DNA from: JBKQVT01 sp963804825
GTDB lineage: Bacteria; Planctomycetota; Planctomycetia; Pirellulales; Thermoguttaceae
Length of the DNA stretch: 64,000 nucleotides
NCBI GenBank assembly: GCA_963804825.1
Contig: CAWDRV010000006.1
Span: forward strand, 310,001-374,000
Direction of reading: 5' to 3'
Within the stretch, counting starts at the first letter, position 1; each line of letters begins with the position of its first letter. Shown in pieces: positions 7,217 through 19,507 of the stretch. The notes under the pieces are model-generated. The model was not told the origin of the DNA. It ran no database searches and saw only the letters and a program-made list of their open reading frames with translations. Made by a program: the position numbers and the translations under genes.

Positions 7217-8362
7217 ATGACATGCCGATTCTTGTTCCGATCCGCGTTGTTGTTGACTTCCGTTGCCCTTGCGGCGTCGTTCATGGTCGCCGATGAACCG
7301 GCGGCCAAATCGCCCGCGCCGTCCCCGGATGCGAAGACCTATCAACAGACCGTGGATCGGGCGATCCAGTTCCTCAGGACCAAGCAGGCCGCCGACGGCT
7401 CGTACTCGGCCAAGTTCGGGCCCGGGGTGACCGCCGTGGCAGTCACCGGGCTCTTGCGGGTGGGTCTTGGTCCCGACGACCCGACCGTGGCCAAGAGTCT
7501 CAAGTACCTGGAGAAATTCATCCATCGCGACGGCGGCATTTACTTGGCCGATGACATGGTGCAGAACTACGAAACCTCGCTGGCGCTGGTGTGCTTCCAC
7601 GAGGCCAACCGCGACCATCGCTACGACAAGATCATGAAGAACGCCGAGCGGTTTCTGAAGAGCATCCAGTGGGGCGGCGAGGCCCAACCAGTGGGCAAGG
7701 ACAATTTGGCCGACGGCGGCGCCGGCTATGGAAAGCACAAGCGGCCCGACCTCTCGAACACCCAGTTCTTCCTCGACGCCCTGCAAGCGGCGGGCGACGG
7801 GCCGGACGACCCGGCGGTGAAACGGGCCCTGATCTTCGTCTCCCGCTGCCAGAACTGCGAAACCGAAAACAACACCACGCCCTTCGCCGCCAAGAACCCC
7901 GACGGCGGTTTCTATTACACGCCGGCCGCCGGCGGCAACAGCGAGGCCGGCAAGACGGCCAACGGCGGATTGCGCAGCTACGCCTCGATGACCTATGCCG
8001 GCCTGAAGAGCATGATCTACGCCGGCGTGAAGCCCGACGACCCCCGCGTCAAGGCCGCCGTGAAGTGGTGCCAACTGCACTACGGTCTCGACGAGAATCC
8101 CGGCATGGGCGGCGCCGGCCTCTACTACTACTATCACACCTTCGCCAAGGCCCTGGACGCCGCCGGCATGAAGGAGATCGAAGACGCCAACGGCGTGAAG
8201 CACAACTGGCGGCAAGACCTCTTGACCCAACTCATTCAGCGCCAGCGTCCCAACGGCTCGTGGGTCAATGACGACCAAACGTGGATGGAGAAGGACCCGT
8301 GCCTGGTGACCGGCTATGCCCTGCTTGCGCTGGCCTATTGCCGTCCGGCGGCCGAGAAGTAA
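7217..8362 (+). CDS. Exported prenyltransferase/squalene oxidase repeat protein
   Basis: 381 aa with a signal peptide (LLLTSVALAASFMVADE). The mature part is an alpha/alpha-toroid of repeated units of the prenyltransferase and squalene-oxidase type: AIQFLRTKQAADGSYSA, DGGIYLADDMVQNYETSLAL, GGLRSYASMTYAGLKSM and QRQRPNGSWVNDD. No DXDD cyclase motif is visible, so enzymatic cyclisation is unlikely; planctomycetes carry many such exported proteins of unknown role. Start ATG at MTCRFLFRS. The stop overlaps the ATG of the following inositol monophosphatase gene by one base (TAATG), implying translational coupling. Confidence 0.8.
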   Translation: MTCRFLFRSALLLTSVALAASFMVADEPAAKSPAPSPDAKTYQQTVDRAIQFLRTKQAADGSYSAKFGPGVTAVAVTGLLRVGLGPDDPTVAKSLKYLEKFIHRDGGIYLADDMVQNYETSLALVCFHEANRDHRYDKIMKNAERFLKSIQWGGEAQPVGKDNLADGGAGYGKHKRPDLSNTQFFLDALQAAGDGPDDPAVKRALIFVSRCQNCETENNTTPFAAKNPDGGFYYTPAAGGNSEAGKTANGGLRSYASMTYAGLKSMIYAGVKPDDPRVKAAVKWCQLHYGLDENPGMGGAGLYYYYHTFAKALDAAGMKEIEDANGVKHNWRQDLLTQLIQRQRPNGSWVNDDQTWMEKDPCLVTGYALLALAYCRPAAEK

Positions 8363-9177
8363 TGCACGAGTACCTGACGGTTTGCGAAAACGCGGTCCGC
8401 CGGGCCGGGGCCACGTTGCTGGATTGGATGGGCAAGACCAGCGTGCGTTACAAGGGTCGGGCGGACCTCGTGACCGAGGCCGACGTGGCCTCCCAAGAAG
8501 TGATCCGCAAGATCGTCTTGGGCGCCTTTCCCGACCATTCGCTCCTGGGCGAGGAGGGCCCCGCCGGCCCGCGCGACCGGCGGACCGAGTACCGCTGGAT
8601 CACCGATCCGCTGGACGGCACGACCAATTACGTCCACGGGGTGCCGCATTTCGCCGTCTCGCTGGCGCTGGAACGCAACGGCACGCCGTTGGTCGGGGCC
8701 ATCTACGACCCCAGCCTGGACGAGTGCTTCACGGCGGCCGCCGGAGAAGGGGCCTATCTGAACGGCCGGCCAATCCATGCCAGCACGGCGACAAACCTGG
8801 GCGACGCCCTGGCGTGCACCGGTTTCCCGGCCGAATTGAAGCCCGATTCACCCGATCTGCTGGTCTTCCTGGAAGCCGCGTTCCGCTGCCAAGCGGTCCG
8901 CCGCATGGGCTCGGCGTCGTTGAACCTCTGCTACCTGGCCGCGGGCCGTTTCGACGTGGTGTGGAATTTCGCCACCAAGATCTGGGACGTTGCCGCCGGA
9001 TGTTTGCTCGTCGAAGAGGCGGGCGGAATCATCACGGCCCCGGAAGGCGGTCCGTTCATCCTCGAAGAGGCACGGTACATTGCCGCCGCCAATCCCACGC
9101 TCCACGCCCAATTGCTGGATCTCGTCGCCCGGGCGCTGCATCGGTCCCCCTCTCCCCCCGGGAGAGGGTCGGGGTGA
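8362..9177 (+). CDS. Inositol monophosphatase family protein
   Basis: 271 aa Mg-dependent sugar- or inositol-phosphate phosphatase. Metal-binding motifs: LLGEEG, DPLDGTTNYVHG and WDVAAGCLLVEEAGG. The length matches the SuhB/IMPase family. It may hydrolyse myo-inositol-1-phosphate, the product of the synthase-like gene at 36086-37282, but related phosphatases act on other sugar phosphates. The start codon overlaps the preceding stop. The last residues, SPSPPGRGSG and the stop, are encoded by a CCCTCTCC palindromic repeat, so the ancestral C-terminus was replaced or extended. Confidence 0.85.
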   Translation: MHEYLTVCENAVRRAGATLLDWMGKTSVRYKGRADLVTEADVASQEVIRKIVLGAFPDHSLLGEEGPAGPRDRRTEYRWITDPLDGTTNYVHGVPHFAVSLALERNGTPLVGAIYDPSLDECFTAAAGEGAYLNGRPIHASTATNLGDALACTGFPAELKPDSPDLLVFLEAAFRCQAVRRMGSASLNLCYLAAGRFDVVWNFATKIWDVAAGCLLVEEAGGIITAPEGGPFILEEARYIAAANPTLHAQLLDLVARALHRSPSPPGRGSG

Positions 9178-9182
9178 GGGGG
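9145..9182. repeat. CCCTCTCCC-GGGAGAGGG palindromic repeat
   Basis: CCCCCTCTCCCCCCGGGAGAGGG followed by TCGGGGTGAGGGG. This repeat type occurs in many GC-rich genomes. Here it encodes the last ten codons and the TGA stop of the inositol monophosphatase. The rest of the gap to 9367 shows nothing recognisable. Confidence 0.75.
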
Positions 9183-9367
9183 GCGCGGAGAAGGCCCGCC
9201 ATCCAGGTGGCCCACGTTTGCCCCAGTTCCCCCATCCTCCCCTCTCTCGGAGGGGTATGGAACCCACGACCGCCGGTTCCGGTGCTTTATTTGAGCTAGG
9301 CGGGCAAGTAGACTAGTAGTTAGGTGTTTCGCCTGCTTATCCAGCTTCTCATCGTACTGCCAGGATC

Positions 9368-12300
9368 GTGAAAGTTGATTTAGAGATGGCTTGCCGAACT
9401 TTTTCGGCAAGTTCAGACGGAGAGGAAGCGTTGCGAATCGGCGTAGCTCGACGGAAGGCCGCAGTTCTTTGCTGGCTGTTGATCTGGTGTTCCACGGCTG
9501 CTGCCCAGGAGGGCCGTTCGTCGCGCGCGTCGGAATCCGGCAAGGCCGCGACCGCGGCGGTGGCCGCCGACGTGGCGGAGCCGGCCGCCGCCCACGTCGA
9601 GGAGACGCAGCCGTCGCTCTATTACCTGAAGGACAAACAGGGCAACTTGCAGGCGGTGCCCAACTTCAGCTTCGAGGATTTCGAGGAACTCTACCGGCTC
9701 AAGCACCAGCTTGCCCACGGCGAACAGCGGCCGCGCTACAGCATCCAACAGATTTCCGCCAACGGCACGGCCAACGCGACGAACGTCGAGTTGACCATTC
9801 AATTTCGCATCTTGGCGCGGGAAGAGCAATGGCTGCGGGTCCCGCTGCACCTCGATCAGGCCGTGCTCCGCCAACAGCCGCAATACAAGGGGCCGGGCGA
9901 ACAGTTCCTGCACTTCGAGGGCGACAACGAGGGATACGTGCTTTGGATTCGCGGTCCCGCCGGGAAAGAACAGCAAGTCACCTTGAAGATGCTGCTGCCG
10001 CTGGTCCGCGTGGGCGAGGAAACGCGCCTGAAGCTGCTGGTCCCGCGTGCGACCGCCTCCGAACTGAAGCTCAAGGTGCCGATGGCGGGGGCATCCGGCA
10101 AGGTTTCCGAAGGCGCCACGCTGCTTCCGCCCGCCAACAGCGGCAACGAAACCGAATTCACCGTCTTGGGTCCAAGCGGCGACTTTGAATTGAGTTGGTC
10201 CAAGGGCGGCGCCCCGCCGGCCGAAGTGCCGGCAGTGCTGGAAGCGATGGGCGCGGTGGCAAGCCGCATCGACAGCCGCGGCATCCACGAGGAAGCGACG
10301 CTCTCGGTGAAGAGCTATGGCGCCGCGTTCGACCGTTTCCGCGTCCGCCTGCCGCCCGGCGCCGTCCTGGTTCCCGGCGCCGCGACGGCCTACACGGTCG
10401 TGCCGGTGGAGCCGGGCGATCCGGCCGCCCCGCGCGACCCGGCGGCGCCGCCCCAAAAAATGGTCGAGGTGCGGCTGGCGAAGAAGAGTTCCGGGCCGGT
10501 CGAAGTTCATCTTGCGGCCAACCGGGCCTGCGATCCGGCCCAAGTGGGCCAGTGGTTCGACCTCGCCGGTTTTGAGGTGGTCGGCGCCGCGCGGCAATGG
10601 GGATCGATCGCGGTGACGGCCGCCGGCGATTGGCAAGTCCTTTGGGGACCCAGCCGTGGAGTCCGCCAGGTCGACCAGTTGCCCGAGTTGTTGCGGCGCA
10701 AGGACGTGGCGGCCGGCTTCGACTATTTCACGCAGCCGTGTTCGTTGACGGCCCGGCTGGTGGCGAAGAAGACGCGCATCAACGTCGAACCGGAATACGT
10801 GCTGTTGGTGGACTCCGACCAGGTGAAGCTGGAGGCGAAGTTGAAGTACACGGTCCGCGGCGCCAAGACCTTCGCCTTGGAGGTCGCCCTGCCCGGCTGG
10901 GTGCTGGACGAAGTGGGACCGGAGAACCTGGTGGCCGTCGACGGCGTGGCGGCCGTGGGCGAGGGGACGCATTCCATTCCCCTGCTGCAACCGTCGGCGG
11001 GGCAATTCGAGGTGCGCATGCGCGCGCATCGCTTGATTCCCCCGGGCGCCACGTCGCTATGCGTGACCCTCCCGCAGCCGCAGGCCAACGCCCCGGCGGC
11101 GGCGATCCTCGCGGTGCTGCCGGCCGACAACGTGGAGCTGATTCCCGACAACAAGGCGATGGAGGGCCTGGTCCGGCAGCCCGTGGCCGCCCCGCTGGAG
11201 CTTCCGCCGCGTCAACAGGAGCCGTTGTTCTATCGCAACGACGCGAGCCATGCCGTGTTCGCCGCCGAGATCCGCCGTCACGCCCAGCGGATCAGCGTGG
11301 ACGCGTCCGGCCAAGTCACGTTGGAGGAGCAAGGCGTCCAGGTGGAGCAGGAGTTGGCATACCTGGTTTCCTATGAGCCGGTCGATCATTTTCTGATCGA
11401 GGTTCCGCGGAGCCTGGCCGGATCGGGCCGGCTGGAAGTGTTCCACGACGGCCGGCCGGTGTCGGCGGTGGCCCTTCCGGAGAGCGGCGAAAATCCGGCG
11501 GCGCCGGTGCGGATGAGGATCGCGCTGCCGAGGGCCTGCATCGGGCCGTGCCGGTTGACGGCCCGCTACCAGTTGGCCCTGCAAAAGCCGGCCAGCGCCG
11601 ATCGCACCGTGCTGAGCGTCCCGCTGCTGACGCCTACCGAAGGCGAGCTCTCCAGCAACAAGCTGTCGGTCAGAACGGCGGCGGGGCTCCGCGTGGAGGT
11701 CCGCCCCGGGCCGTGGACGGCGGTGGACTCGTCGGCCTCGCCGTCGCCGTTGGCCTCACCGTCGCCGTTGGCGTCGCCGTCGGCTGCCGCGCCGCGCAGC
11801 CTGCAACTGACCGCCGCCCGGCGCATTGCGCAAGCCGATTTCGACGTGACCTGGGAAAGCGGCGCCGCCGCGGCCGTCGTGGGCCGGGCGTGGGTGCAGA
11901 GCTGGCTGAGCAGTTCCGCCCGGCAGGACCGCGCCGTCTTTGCCTTCACCAGCGCTCGGAAGGAACTGGAGCTGACCCTTCCCGACGGCACGGCGCCCGA
12001 CCAGATCAGCATCGTCCTGGACGGCAAGGCCGTGACGGCCCAAGTCGCCGGCGACGGCAGCCTGACCATTCCCTTGGCCGGGGATTCCGGCGACGGCAGC
12101 CACCTCTTGGAGCTGCAATACCGCTTCCAGCGCCGGCCGCAGCGCGGAGCGATGTCGCTGGAAATGCCGCGGCTTGCAAACGGCGCCTGGGTCCGCCGCC
12201 TCTACTGGCAGCTCATTCTGCCCCGGGACGAACACCTGCTGGCGTCGCCCGAGGGATTTGCCGGCGAGCAGGCCTGGACCTGGAACGGCTGCTTCTGGGG

Positions 12301-15300
12301 CCGCCAACCGCTGTTGAACCAATCCCAGTTGGAGAATTGGGTGGGCCTTCGGCAGCCGACTCCGCTTCCCGAGCAGAGCAACGAGTACCTCTTCAGCGCT
12401 TTCGGCAACGTCGACCACTGCGACCTGTACACGGCCGGGCGCTCGTGGATCGTGTTGCTGGCCTCGGGGACCGCTTTGCTGGCCGGGTTGCTGCTGATCC
12501 ACGTGCGGCGGCTGCGTCATCCGGCCGCCCTGCTGTCGGCCGCGGTGCTGCTGTTGGCCGCGGACGTCCTCTACCCCGAAGCAGCCTGGCTCATGGCGCA
12601 AGCGGCCGTGCTGGGATTGGCATTGGCCCTGCTGTCCGCGGTCCTTTCCCGCATCGTTGCGCAACAGCGGCCGGCGCCCGTCCTCGCGGAGAAGACCAGT
12701 TCGGTGTTGAAGAACGCATGGCCGGCCGTGCCGAGCGTGCCGCGTCCGCCGGACGTTCGACGGCTCGACGCCGCCGCGGAATCTGCAAGTCGCCCTGGTT
12801 CCTTCGCCGCCGGACCCCACGCCATGACAGTAAACGAGGGAAAAAGGGGACAGTCCCCATTTGTGCGAAGCACCCTTCGGGCCGTTCCGGCAAATGGGGA
12901 CTGTCCCCTTTTTCCCGGAATCCCGCAATCCCATTTACGCGCGTTCTTGCTGCTCGTGACGGGCTGGCTGGCGCTGCTCGGCGCAGCGGCGGTCGAGGTG
13001 GGGTATTGCGCCGAGGAGGCCGGAAGGACCAAGGACGCGCCCGGCGAGCCGCTGCGGTTTCGCCGGGTGTTCGCCCCGGCCGATCGCATGAAGGACTGGC
13101 CCCGCGGGGCCATGAAGTATCTTCCCGTCGATGCGGCCGAGTTCGAGCGGCTGCTGGCCACGGTCCGCGACGAGGCCTCGGGCGTCGGCGTATATTCGGG
13201 CGTGCGCATCGAGTCGGCCCAATACGCGGCCCGCTGGGACGAAGCCCAGACCCTCCGCGGCGACGCGACCCTCCAGATTGCCCATCGGGCCGGCGGCCCG
13301 CTGCTGCTGCCGTTGGAACCCTGCAACCTGGCGTTGGGCAAGGCCCGCTGGCTCGGCGCCGATCCCGCGCCGACCGCCGTCCTCGGCCTGGATGACGGCG
13401 GCAAGCTGCAAATGCTGGTCGAACGCCCGGGACAACTCGGAGCGGCCTGGTCGCTCCGTGGGCGGCGCGACGCGGGCGACGCCACGGTGTTCTCCTTCGA
13501 GCTGCCCCCCTGCCCGGTCAACCGGCTGACGCTCGACTTGCCGCGGGGCCTGACGCCGCTGGCGGATCGCGGCCTTCAGGTGGATTCCCATCCGGCCGGC
13601 GAGGAACTGCGGCGCTGGGAGATCGAGCTGGGCGGCCACAACCGCTTTCACCTTCGCATCGTGCCGGCCGGCGCCGTCGAACAGCAGCGCCGCTTGGCTC
13701 TGGCGCGGCAGTCGATGGTCTACGACCTCTCGCTTCGCGGCGTGGAAGTCTCCGCGCAGTTGAAACTCGAGGCCTACGAGGAGCCGTTGCGGCAAGTGAC
13801 CTTGCTGATGGACCCGCGGCTGCGGCTGGTGACCGCCTTGTGCGGCGATGCGGCCGCGCCCTGGTCGGTGGCGTCGCCGCCGGGCAGCCCGATGACGCGG
13901 GTCGTCGTGACGCTGCCCGATCCGATCCGCGACGGCACGGGCGTGCTGCGGCTGCGGGCGCTGGCCCCGCTGGTCGAGGGCGAACCGTGGCGTCTGCCGC
14001 GATTATATCCCGAGGGCATCTTCTGGCAGGAGGGCAGCGCCACGCTCATGGTCCCCGCCCCGCTGGTCGTCGAGCGGCTGACGCCGGTCGGCTGCCGGCA
14101 ATCGGGCGTCGGTCCGCTGTCGGCGCCGCGGGCAGGCGAGTCGGCGCAGTTCGAATACTTCGCCCCCGACGCCACGGTGGAACTGGTGTTGGCCCAGCGC
14201 CGCTCCGCCTTGAAGGTGAGCAGCGCCACGGCGACCGAATTGGGCAACGGCAAGATGACCAGCCGCGTGGCGGCCGACTTCCGCACGGCCGACGCCACGC
14301 AGTTTTCGATCGAGGCCCGGGTCGCCCGCTCGTGGACCGTCGATTCCATCGAATCCTTGCCGCCGGACGTCCTGGACGATTGGAGTTTCGACAAGCCCGA
14401 CGATCCCCGGCGCTGACGGTCCGGCTCGCCAAGGCCCTGACGGCCAATCGCCCGGTGCGCCTGGTCATCGTGGCCCGGCGGCTCTATGCCGGGCCGGGCG
14501 ACAAGCTGGGGATCGGCGACCTCCTTCCGCTTCAGTTTTCTGCCGCGACCGAGGACCGGCAACTGGTGGCGGTGCAGGCGACGGGCGCGTACCAAGTGAA
14601 GGTGGCCGGCGGTGAAAAACTCACCCGGCTGGCGCCGTCCAATCTTGCCGCCGCCGAACTCGACCTGTTCGCCGAGCCGCCCGGCGAACTGCTCTTTGTG
14701 AACGACGCCGGCGCCGCCGCGCTGAAAGTGTCGCTGGAGAACCGCAAACCGAGTTACACGGCGAGGATTGAAGTCGAGGCCAGCGTGGGCGACGAAACGC
14801 TCCGCGAGGATTATCGGTTCCGCTGCATCCCGTCCCCGTCCGCGCGGGTCGACCGCGTCGTGGTCCATTTCTCGCATCGCCGCAACGCCGCGATGCGGTG
14901 GTCGCTGGGCAAGGACGGCGAGCAGGCGCTTGTGGCGAGGTTGGTCGAGGGGCAGGACGCCGGCGGGCGGCCGCTCGAAGAGGAAACCTGGGAATTGACC
15001 CTTCGTCGGCCTCGGACCGAGGCGTTTGAAATCCGCGCCAGCCGAGAGACGAAACTGGCCAATCCCGATGAACCGGAATCGGTCAGCCTCGCCTCGCTGC
15101 CGGATGCGACCCAGCGGCCCGCCAAGCTGGTGTTACGATCGGTCGGATCGAGATCGTTGCAGATCAAGAACCACCGGCTGAAAGGGATGGCGGTGGAAGC
15201 GGCGCCGCCCGGCCAATGCCAGACCGTCCGCGCCGCGTATCAGTACGACCCGGCGACCGACACCTCCGCCGCGCCGGAGTCGCCGCTGCTGTTCTGGACC

Positions 15301-18300
15301 GCCGAGCCCACGTGCGTGCCGCGGGCCTGGGTCTGGCATGGCGAACTGCAGTCGCACTACACTCCGGACGGCAACGGCCAGCACGTGGCCGGCTATCGGT
15401 TGCAGAGCTGCGGCGAGACGTCGATCCGCCTCCACCTGCCGGACAAGACTTTCCGCCGCGACGTCCACGGCCTGTGGATCGACGGCACGGCCGCCGCGCT
15501 TCCCCCGGGCAAGGAAGACGACCGAGACCTGGCGATCGAACTGCCCCCGGGCGAGCAATTCCCCACCGTGACGCTCCATTTCAGCACGCACGGCGATCGG
15601 CTGCGAGCGATCGGCCGCTTGGAGCCGCCGCTGCCGACCATCGGCCGCTTGGAGCCGCCGCTGCCGGAGTCCGACCTTCCGATCCTTTGGCAACATTGGA
15701 GCGTCCGGCTGCCGCCGGGCTACGAATTGCCGGAATATCTGCCCGACCGGGAGCGGGCCTTGCCGCGGCAATGGACCTGGAGCCAACGGCTTTTTGGTCC
15801 CTTGGGTCGGGCCGCCGCAACCATGCCCCTCCAGGACACGGAATCGCCGGCGGCCGCGACGCCGGCGCCCGAGGCGAAGTCCCCCTGGGTCGAGGCCCGC
15901 GTGCCGGGTTATGAAGCCGAGGATGCCCCGGGATGGACCGCCTACCGCCTGCCGCTCGACAAGATTTCTTCGGCCGGCGTTACGGTGACGCATCGCGCCA
16001 CGCTCCACTTGCTCGGCGCCATGGCGCTGCTGCTGGTCGTCGGGATCGGTTCGTGGGGGGCGGGTGGCCGGCCGGCGATGCTCTGCGCGGCGGCGGGCGT
16101 GCTGGCCGTTGCGGCCTTGCTGGTCCCCGTGGCGTACATTCCCATCAGTTCGGGCGCGTTGCTGGGCGCGGCCTATTGCCTGGCAATGCGGTTGATGCGC
16201 CGCGGGCGGAAGACGAAGCCGGCTGCGCCCGCGGCGGACGCCAAGAACGATTCCCCGGCCGCTGTTGCGGGCGCGGGACCGTCCGTCGCCGTCGTGTTGG
16301 CCCTGGCGCTGTTGCTGTTGGGCCGTTCGGCGCACGCCGCGCCGCCGGAGAAGAAGGCGCCGGAAAAGAAAGCCCCGCCCGCGCCGTATTCCGTTTTCAT
16401 CCCCGTCGACGAGCACGATCAACCCACCGGCGGCAAGTATTATGTGCCGGAACCGTTCTACGAGCAGTTGTATCGCCGCGCCGGCCCGGCGGCGGAGAAG
16501 CCGCAAGGCTGGCTGATCGCGTCGGGGGTGTATCGGGCCGCGCTTTCCAAGGAGGCGATGTCGCAGCGGCTGGCCGTCGAGGAGTTGCGGGTGAGTTTCG
16601 ATCTGCACGTTTTCGGCCGCGGGGCGCGGGTGCGGATTCCCTTCCGCCGCGACGAGGCGAAGCTGTTGCCCGGCGCGTCGCTGTTGGACGGCCGCGCCGT
16701 CCAACCGGAGTGGGCGGCGGAGGGCAGCGCCCTGCTGCTGGATGTCGCCGAGCCCGGCCAATATCGGCTGGAACTTCTCATGCAGCCGGCGGTGCGGGCC
16801 GGGGCGGGCACGTCGGGCTTCGACCTGGCCATTCCCCGCTTGGCCACGTCGCGCCTGGAACTGACGTTGCCCGAGGCGCGCCGCCGGTCGAGACGATTTC
16901 CGCGGCCGGCGCCGTCCGCCGCGACGAGCAAGCGGCCCGGATCGTGGCCGATCTCGGACCCGCCGAGCGATTGACCGTGCGGTGGCAGGACCCGGCCGGA
17001 ACGGCCGGGACCGCGCCGGCCGTCGATGCCGAGGAATTGTTCTGGCTGAAAATCCAGCCCGGCTCGGTCGTCATCGACGCGAAGCTGAAGCTCAAGGTTG
17101 TCTCGGGCCAGATGCGCCGGCTGCAACTGCTGGCCGATCCGTCGCTGCAACTGTTGCCGTTGGCGGGACCGGACGCGCCGTCGGTTCGGGTCCGCACGCC
17201 GGCTGGGCAACCGCAAATCATCGAACTTCAATGGGCCCGCCCCGTGACCGAGAGCGCCGTGATCGACGCGCAATTTCTGCTCACCGGGGCCTCCAGCGTG
17301 GGCAATTTGCGGCTGCCGCAAATCGACCTCACGGACGTGAGGCCGACGAAGCGATGGCTGGCCGTCTCCGTCGATCCGGCGTTGGAACACCAGGAGCAGA
17401 TGCCGGGCCGGTCGGACGCCGTCGCGGTGCCCGAGTTCGCCGCCAGTTGGGGCGCGGCCAGGCCGACCCCGCTGTTCGCCTGCCGCCTGGCCCCGGGCGC
17501 AAGCCGGTGGAGCATTGCGACCCGGCCGCGGCGGCCGGAAATCACCGTCGAAAAGACGCTGGTCCTGGACTTCGACGGCAACGAAGCGGCGGTGCAACTG
17601 GACGCCAAGCTGACCGCTTCGTCCGGCGGCGTCTTCCAGCACCGGCTGCTGGCTCCGCCCGAGCTGAAGATCGATCGCATCGTGGTGTCGTCCGGCGCGC
17701 GGCGCGGACCGCCCGGTGGACCGTGGACCCCGGCGGAACCATTACGGTCTTCCTCACGGACCCGGCCACCGGACCGCACGAGCTGACGTTGCGAGGCCGT
17801 TTGCCCGTGTCGCTGGGAAAAGAGTCGCCGCTGCCGCGGATCGACATCGACGGGGCCCGCGTGCAATCCTTTGCCGCCGGACTGTTCCGCCATCCGTCGG
17901 TCCTCGTCCGGGTGGATCATGCCGTCGGGCTGAAGAAGATGAAGGAACCGCCGGCCGACTCGGACCGTGCGGACCGGGGCCGGCTGGTCTGCTGGCTCCG
18001 CGGCGAGGGGAGCGACCGGCCGAGTGCGACCTTGACGGTCACGCCCAACCGGCCGAAAGTGCAAGCCGAGCAGATCATCCGGATATCGCCCGAGGGGAAT
18101 TCCTGGAAAGCGGTGTTCGATTGCCGGCTGCGAGCCAGCGGCGGCGTCTTGGACCAGATTGCCGTCGATGCGCCCGCGTCGTGGAGCGGCCCGTTGAAGG
18201 TGAAGCCGTCGTCGGCCGCGTGGACGGTCGAGGGGCGCGGCGAGAACCGCCGCCTGACGTTGCGGCCGCGGACCGCGATCGCCGGCGACTATCAGTTCAC

Positions 18301-19507
18301 GGTGACGGGAACGATCGCCGTGCCGCGGCGCCGAGGCGCAAGCGTGCCCGAAATCGGCCTGCACCGGGCCGACGGGGGCACGCGCTTCGTCGTCTTGCCG
18401 GAGCGAGGCCAGGATGAGCCGATCCAATGGGAAACGCAGGGCTTGCAGGCGGTTTCCCGCCCGGAACTGGCGGCCGGCGAGCCGTCGACCGTTTACCAAG
18501 TGGTGGGGCTGCCGTTTCGGGCCGCGGTCCGCGCGGCGGCGAGCGCCGGCAACGGCGCCCGGGTCCGCCTGGCCGACATCCGCATCGCCTGGCAACTCGA
18601 CGGGAGTTGTCGCGGGGCGGCCACGTTCGACGTGGAGCCCGGCAGGGCTTCGGAATGCTCGTTGTCGTTGCCGGCCGGCTTCCGCCTGATCCAGACGTCG
18701 GTGGGCGGCGTGCCGATGTCGCCGTCGTTGTCGGCGCCGTCGTTGTCAACGTCGTCGATGGTCGGCCCGCGCGCCTGGCTGTTGCCGCTGGCGCCCGAAG
18801 GCGACCGGCAGCGTGTCGAAGTGATTTTCGACGGCGAGGCGGCCCAGTGCGAAAAGAACGCGGACGCCGGCCAGCCCTCCGAGGAAACGCAGCCCGGCCG
18901 CGGGATCGAGGCCGTCGGCACGGCGATGCCGTTCTGCTCGACCGCGAAGTGGCAATTCCGCAGCCCCATGCTCGGCGACCTGCCGGTGGAGCGGACGCGG
19001 TGGATGATTGCCGGGCCGGCCTCCCTTGGCCCGGGCACGGTGGAAGATGTGTCGGGTTCGGAAAGGGAAAAGGCGGCGGGTGGAAGGGGAAAAGAGGAGA
19101 CGGTCGCGGACAGCCAGCCGCCGACCGGGGCCGCGCCCTTGTGGATGGCGTCGCTGGAGGATCCACGGCGCGTGACCGTGTGCGAAATCCCCGGACGGGC
19201 CGATTCGCTTACGCTTCGCTATGCGTCGGTGTCCGGCGGCGGGCTTTTCGGCCGCTCGATTGCGGCCGTACTGGTCGCGGCGATGGCCTTGCTGGCGGCG
19301 ACGTTGTGGCGCCGCGGGGTGCTCGGGCCGTGGCTGGCACGACGGCCTTATGTCTTCGGCATTGCGATGGGATTGGCCTGGTGGCTATGGCTATGGCCGG
19401 CCGAAGTGGGGCTGCTGATCGTCCTGGCGTCGGTCGGGCTGCAGTTGGCCAGCTCGTTCAATCGCCGCGCTGAACCGTCTCCTCGAACGTCGGCGCCGGG
19501 TCCCTGA
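9368..19507 (+). CDS. Giant exported membrane protein of three tandem units (three frame breaks)
   Basis: About 3,380 codons. A signal peptide (RKAAVLCWLLIWCSTAAAQ) starts unit 1. Each unit of about 1,080 residues has an N-terminal hydrophobic signal-like segment, a long beta-rich Pro/Arg-rich region, and two or three membrane helices: TM clusters near 12445-12660, 15985-16190 and 19235-19460, and internal signal-like segments near 12935-13010 and 16285-16345. No enzyme motif was recognised. Frame breaks near 14408 (CCCCC to CCCC), 16886 and 17700 (GCGGCG to GCGCG) are each cured by one added C or G, and the total length is then a multiple of three. The start may be GTG 9368 or ATG 9386. A palindromic element lies in frame between units 1 and 2. 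Function is unknown. Confidence 0.75.
12838..12915. repeat. GGGACAG palindromic element, type B copy 1, inside the giant gene
   Basis: Arms GGGGACAGTCCCCATTTG and CAAATGGGGACTGTCCCC enclose a TGCGAAGCACCCTTCGGGCC-type core. It is translated in frame as EGKRGQSPFVRSTLR and onward, in the linker between units 1 and 2. The second copy is at 37639-37717. Confidence 0.9.
15610..15669 (+). repeat. Perfect 30-bp in-frame tandem duplication in the giant gene
   Basis: Two adjacent 30-bp units differing only in the last codon, encoding IGRLEPPLPT and IGRLEPPLPE. It looks like a recent slippage duplication in the extracellular part of unit 2. Confidence 0.9.

Noticed and set aside
9180..9367. tRNA gene
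   Set aside because: A GGTTC-like stretch was seen, but no acceptor stem, anticodon arm or D loop could be assembled on either strand.
12838..12915. Rho-independent terminator
   Set aside because: The hairpin with TTTTT looks like one, but it lies in the middle of an open frame and its twin at 37639 shows it is a dispersed repeat.
11756..12934. Minus-strand gene opposite the giant protein with KGTVPICRNGPKGASHKWGL-like text
   Set aside because: That peptide is the reverse reading of the palindromic element; the rest is a shadow frame with no motif.
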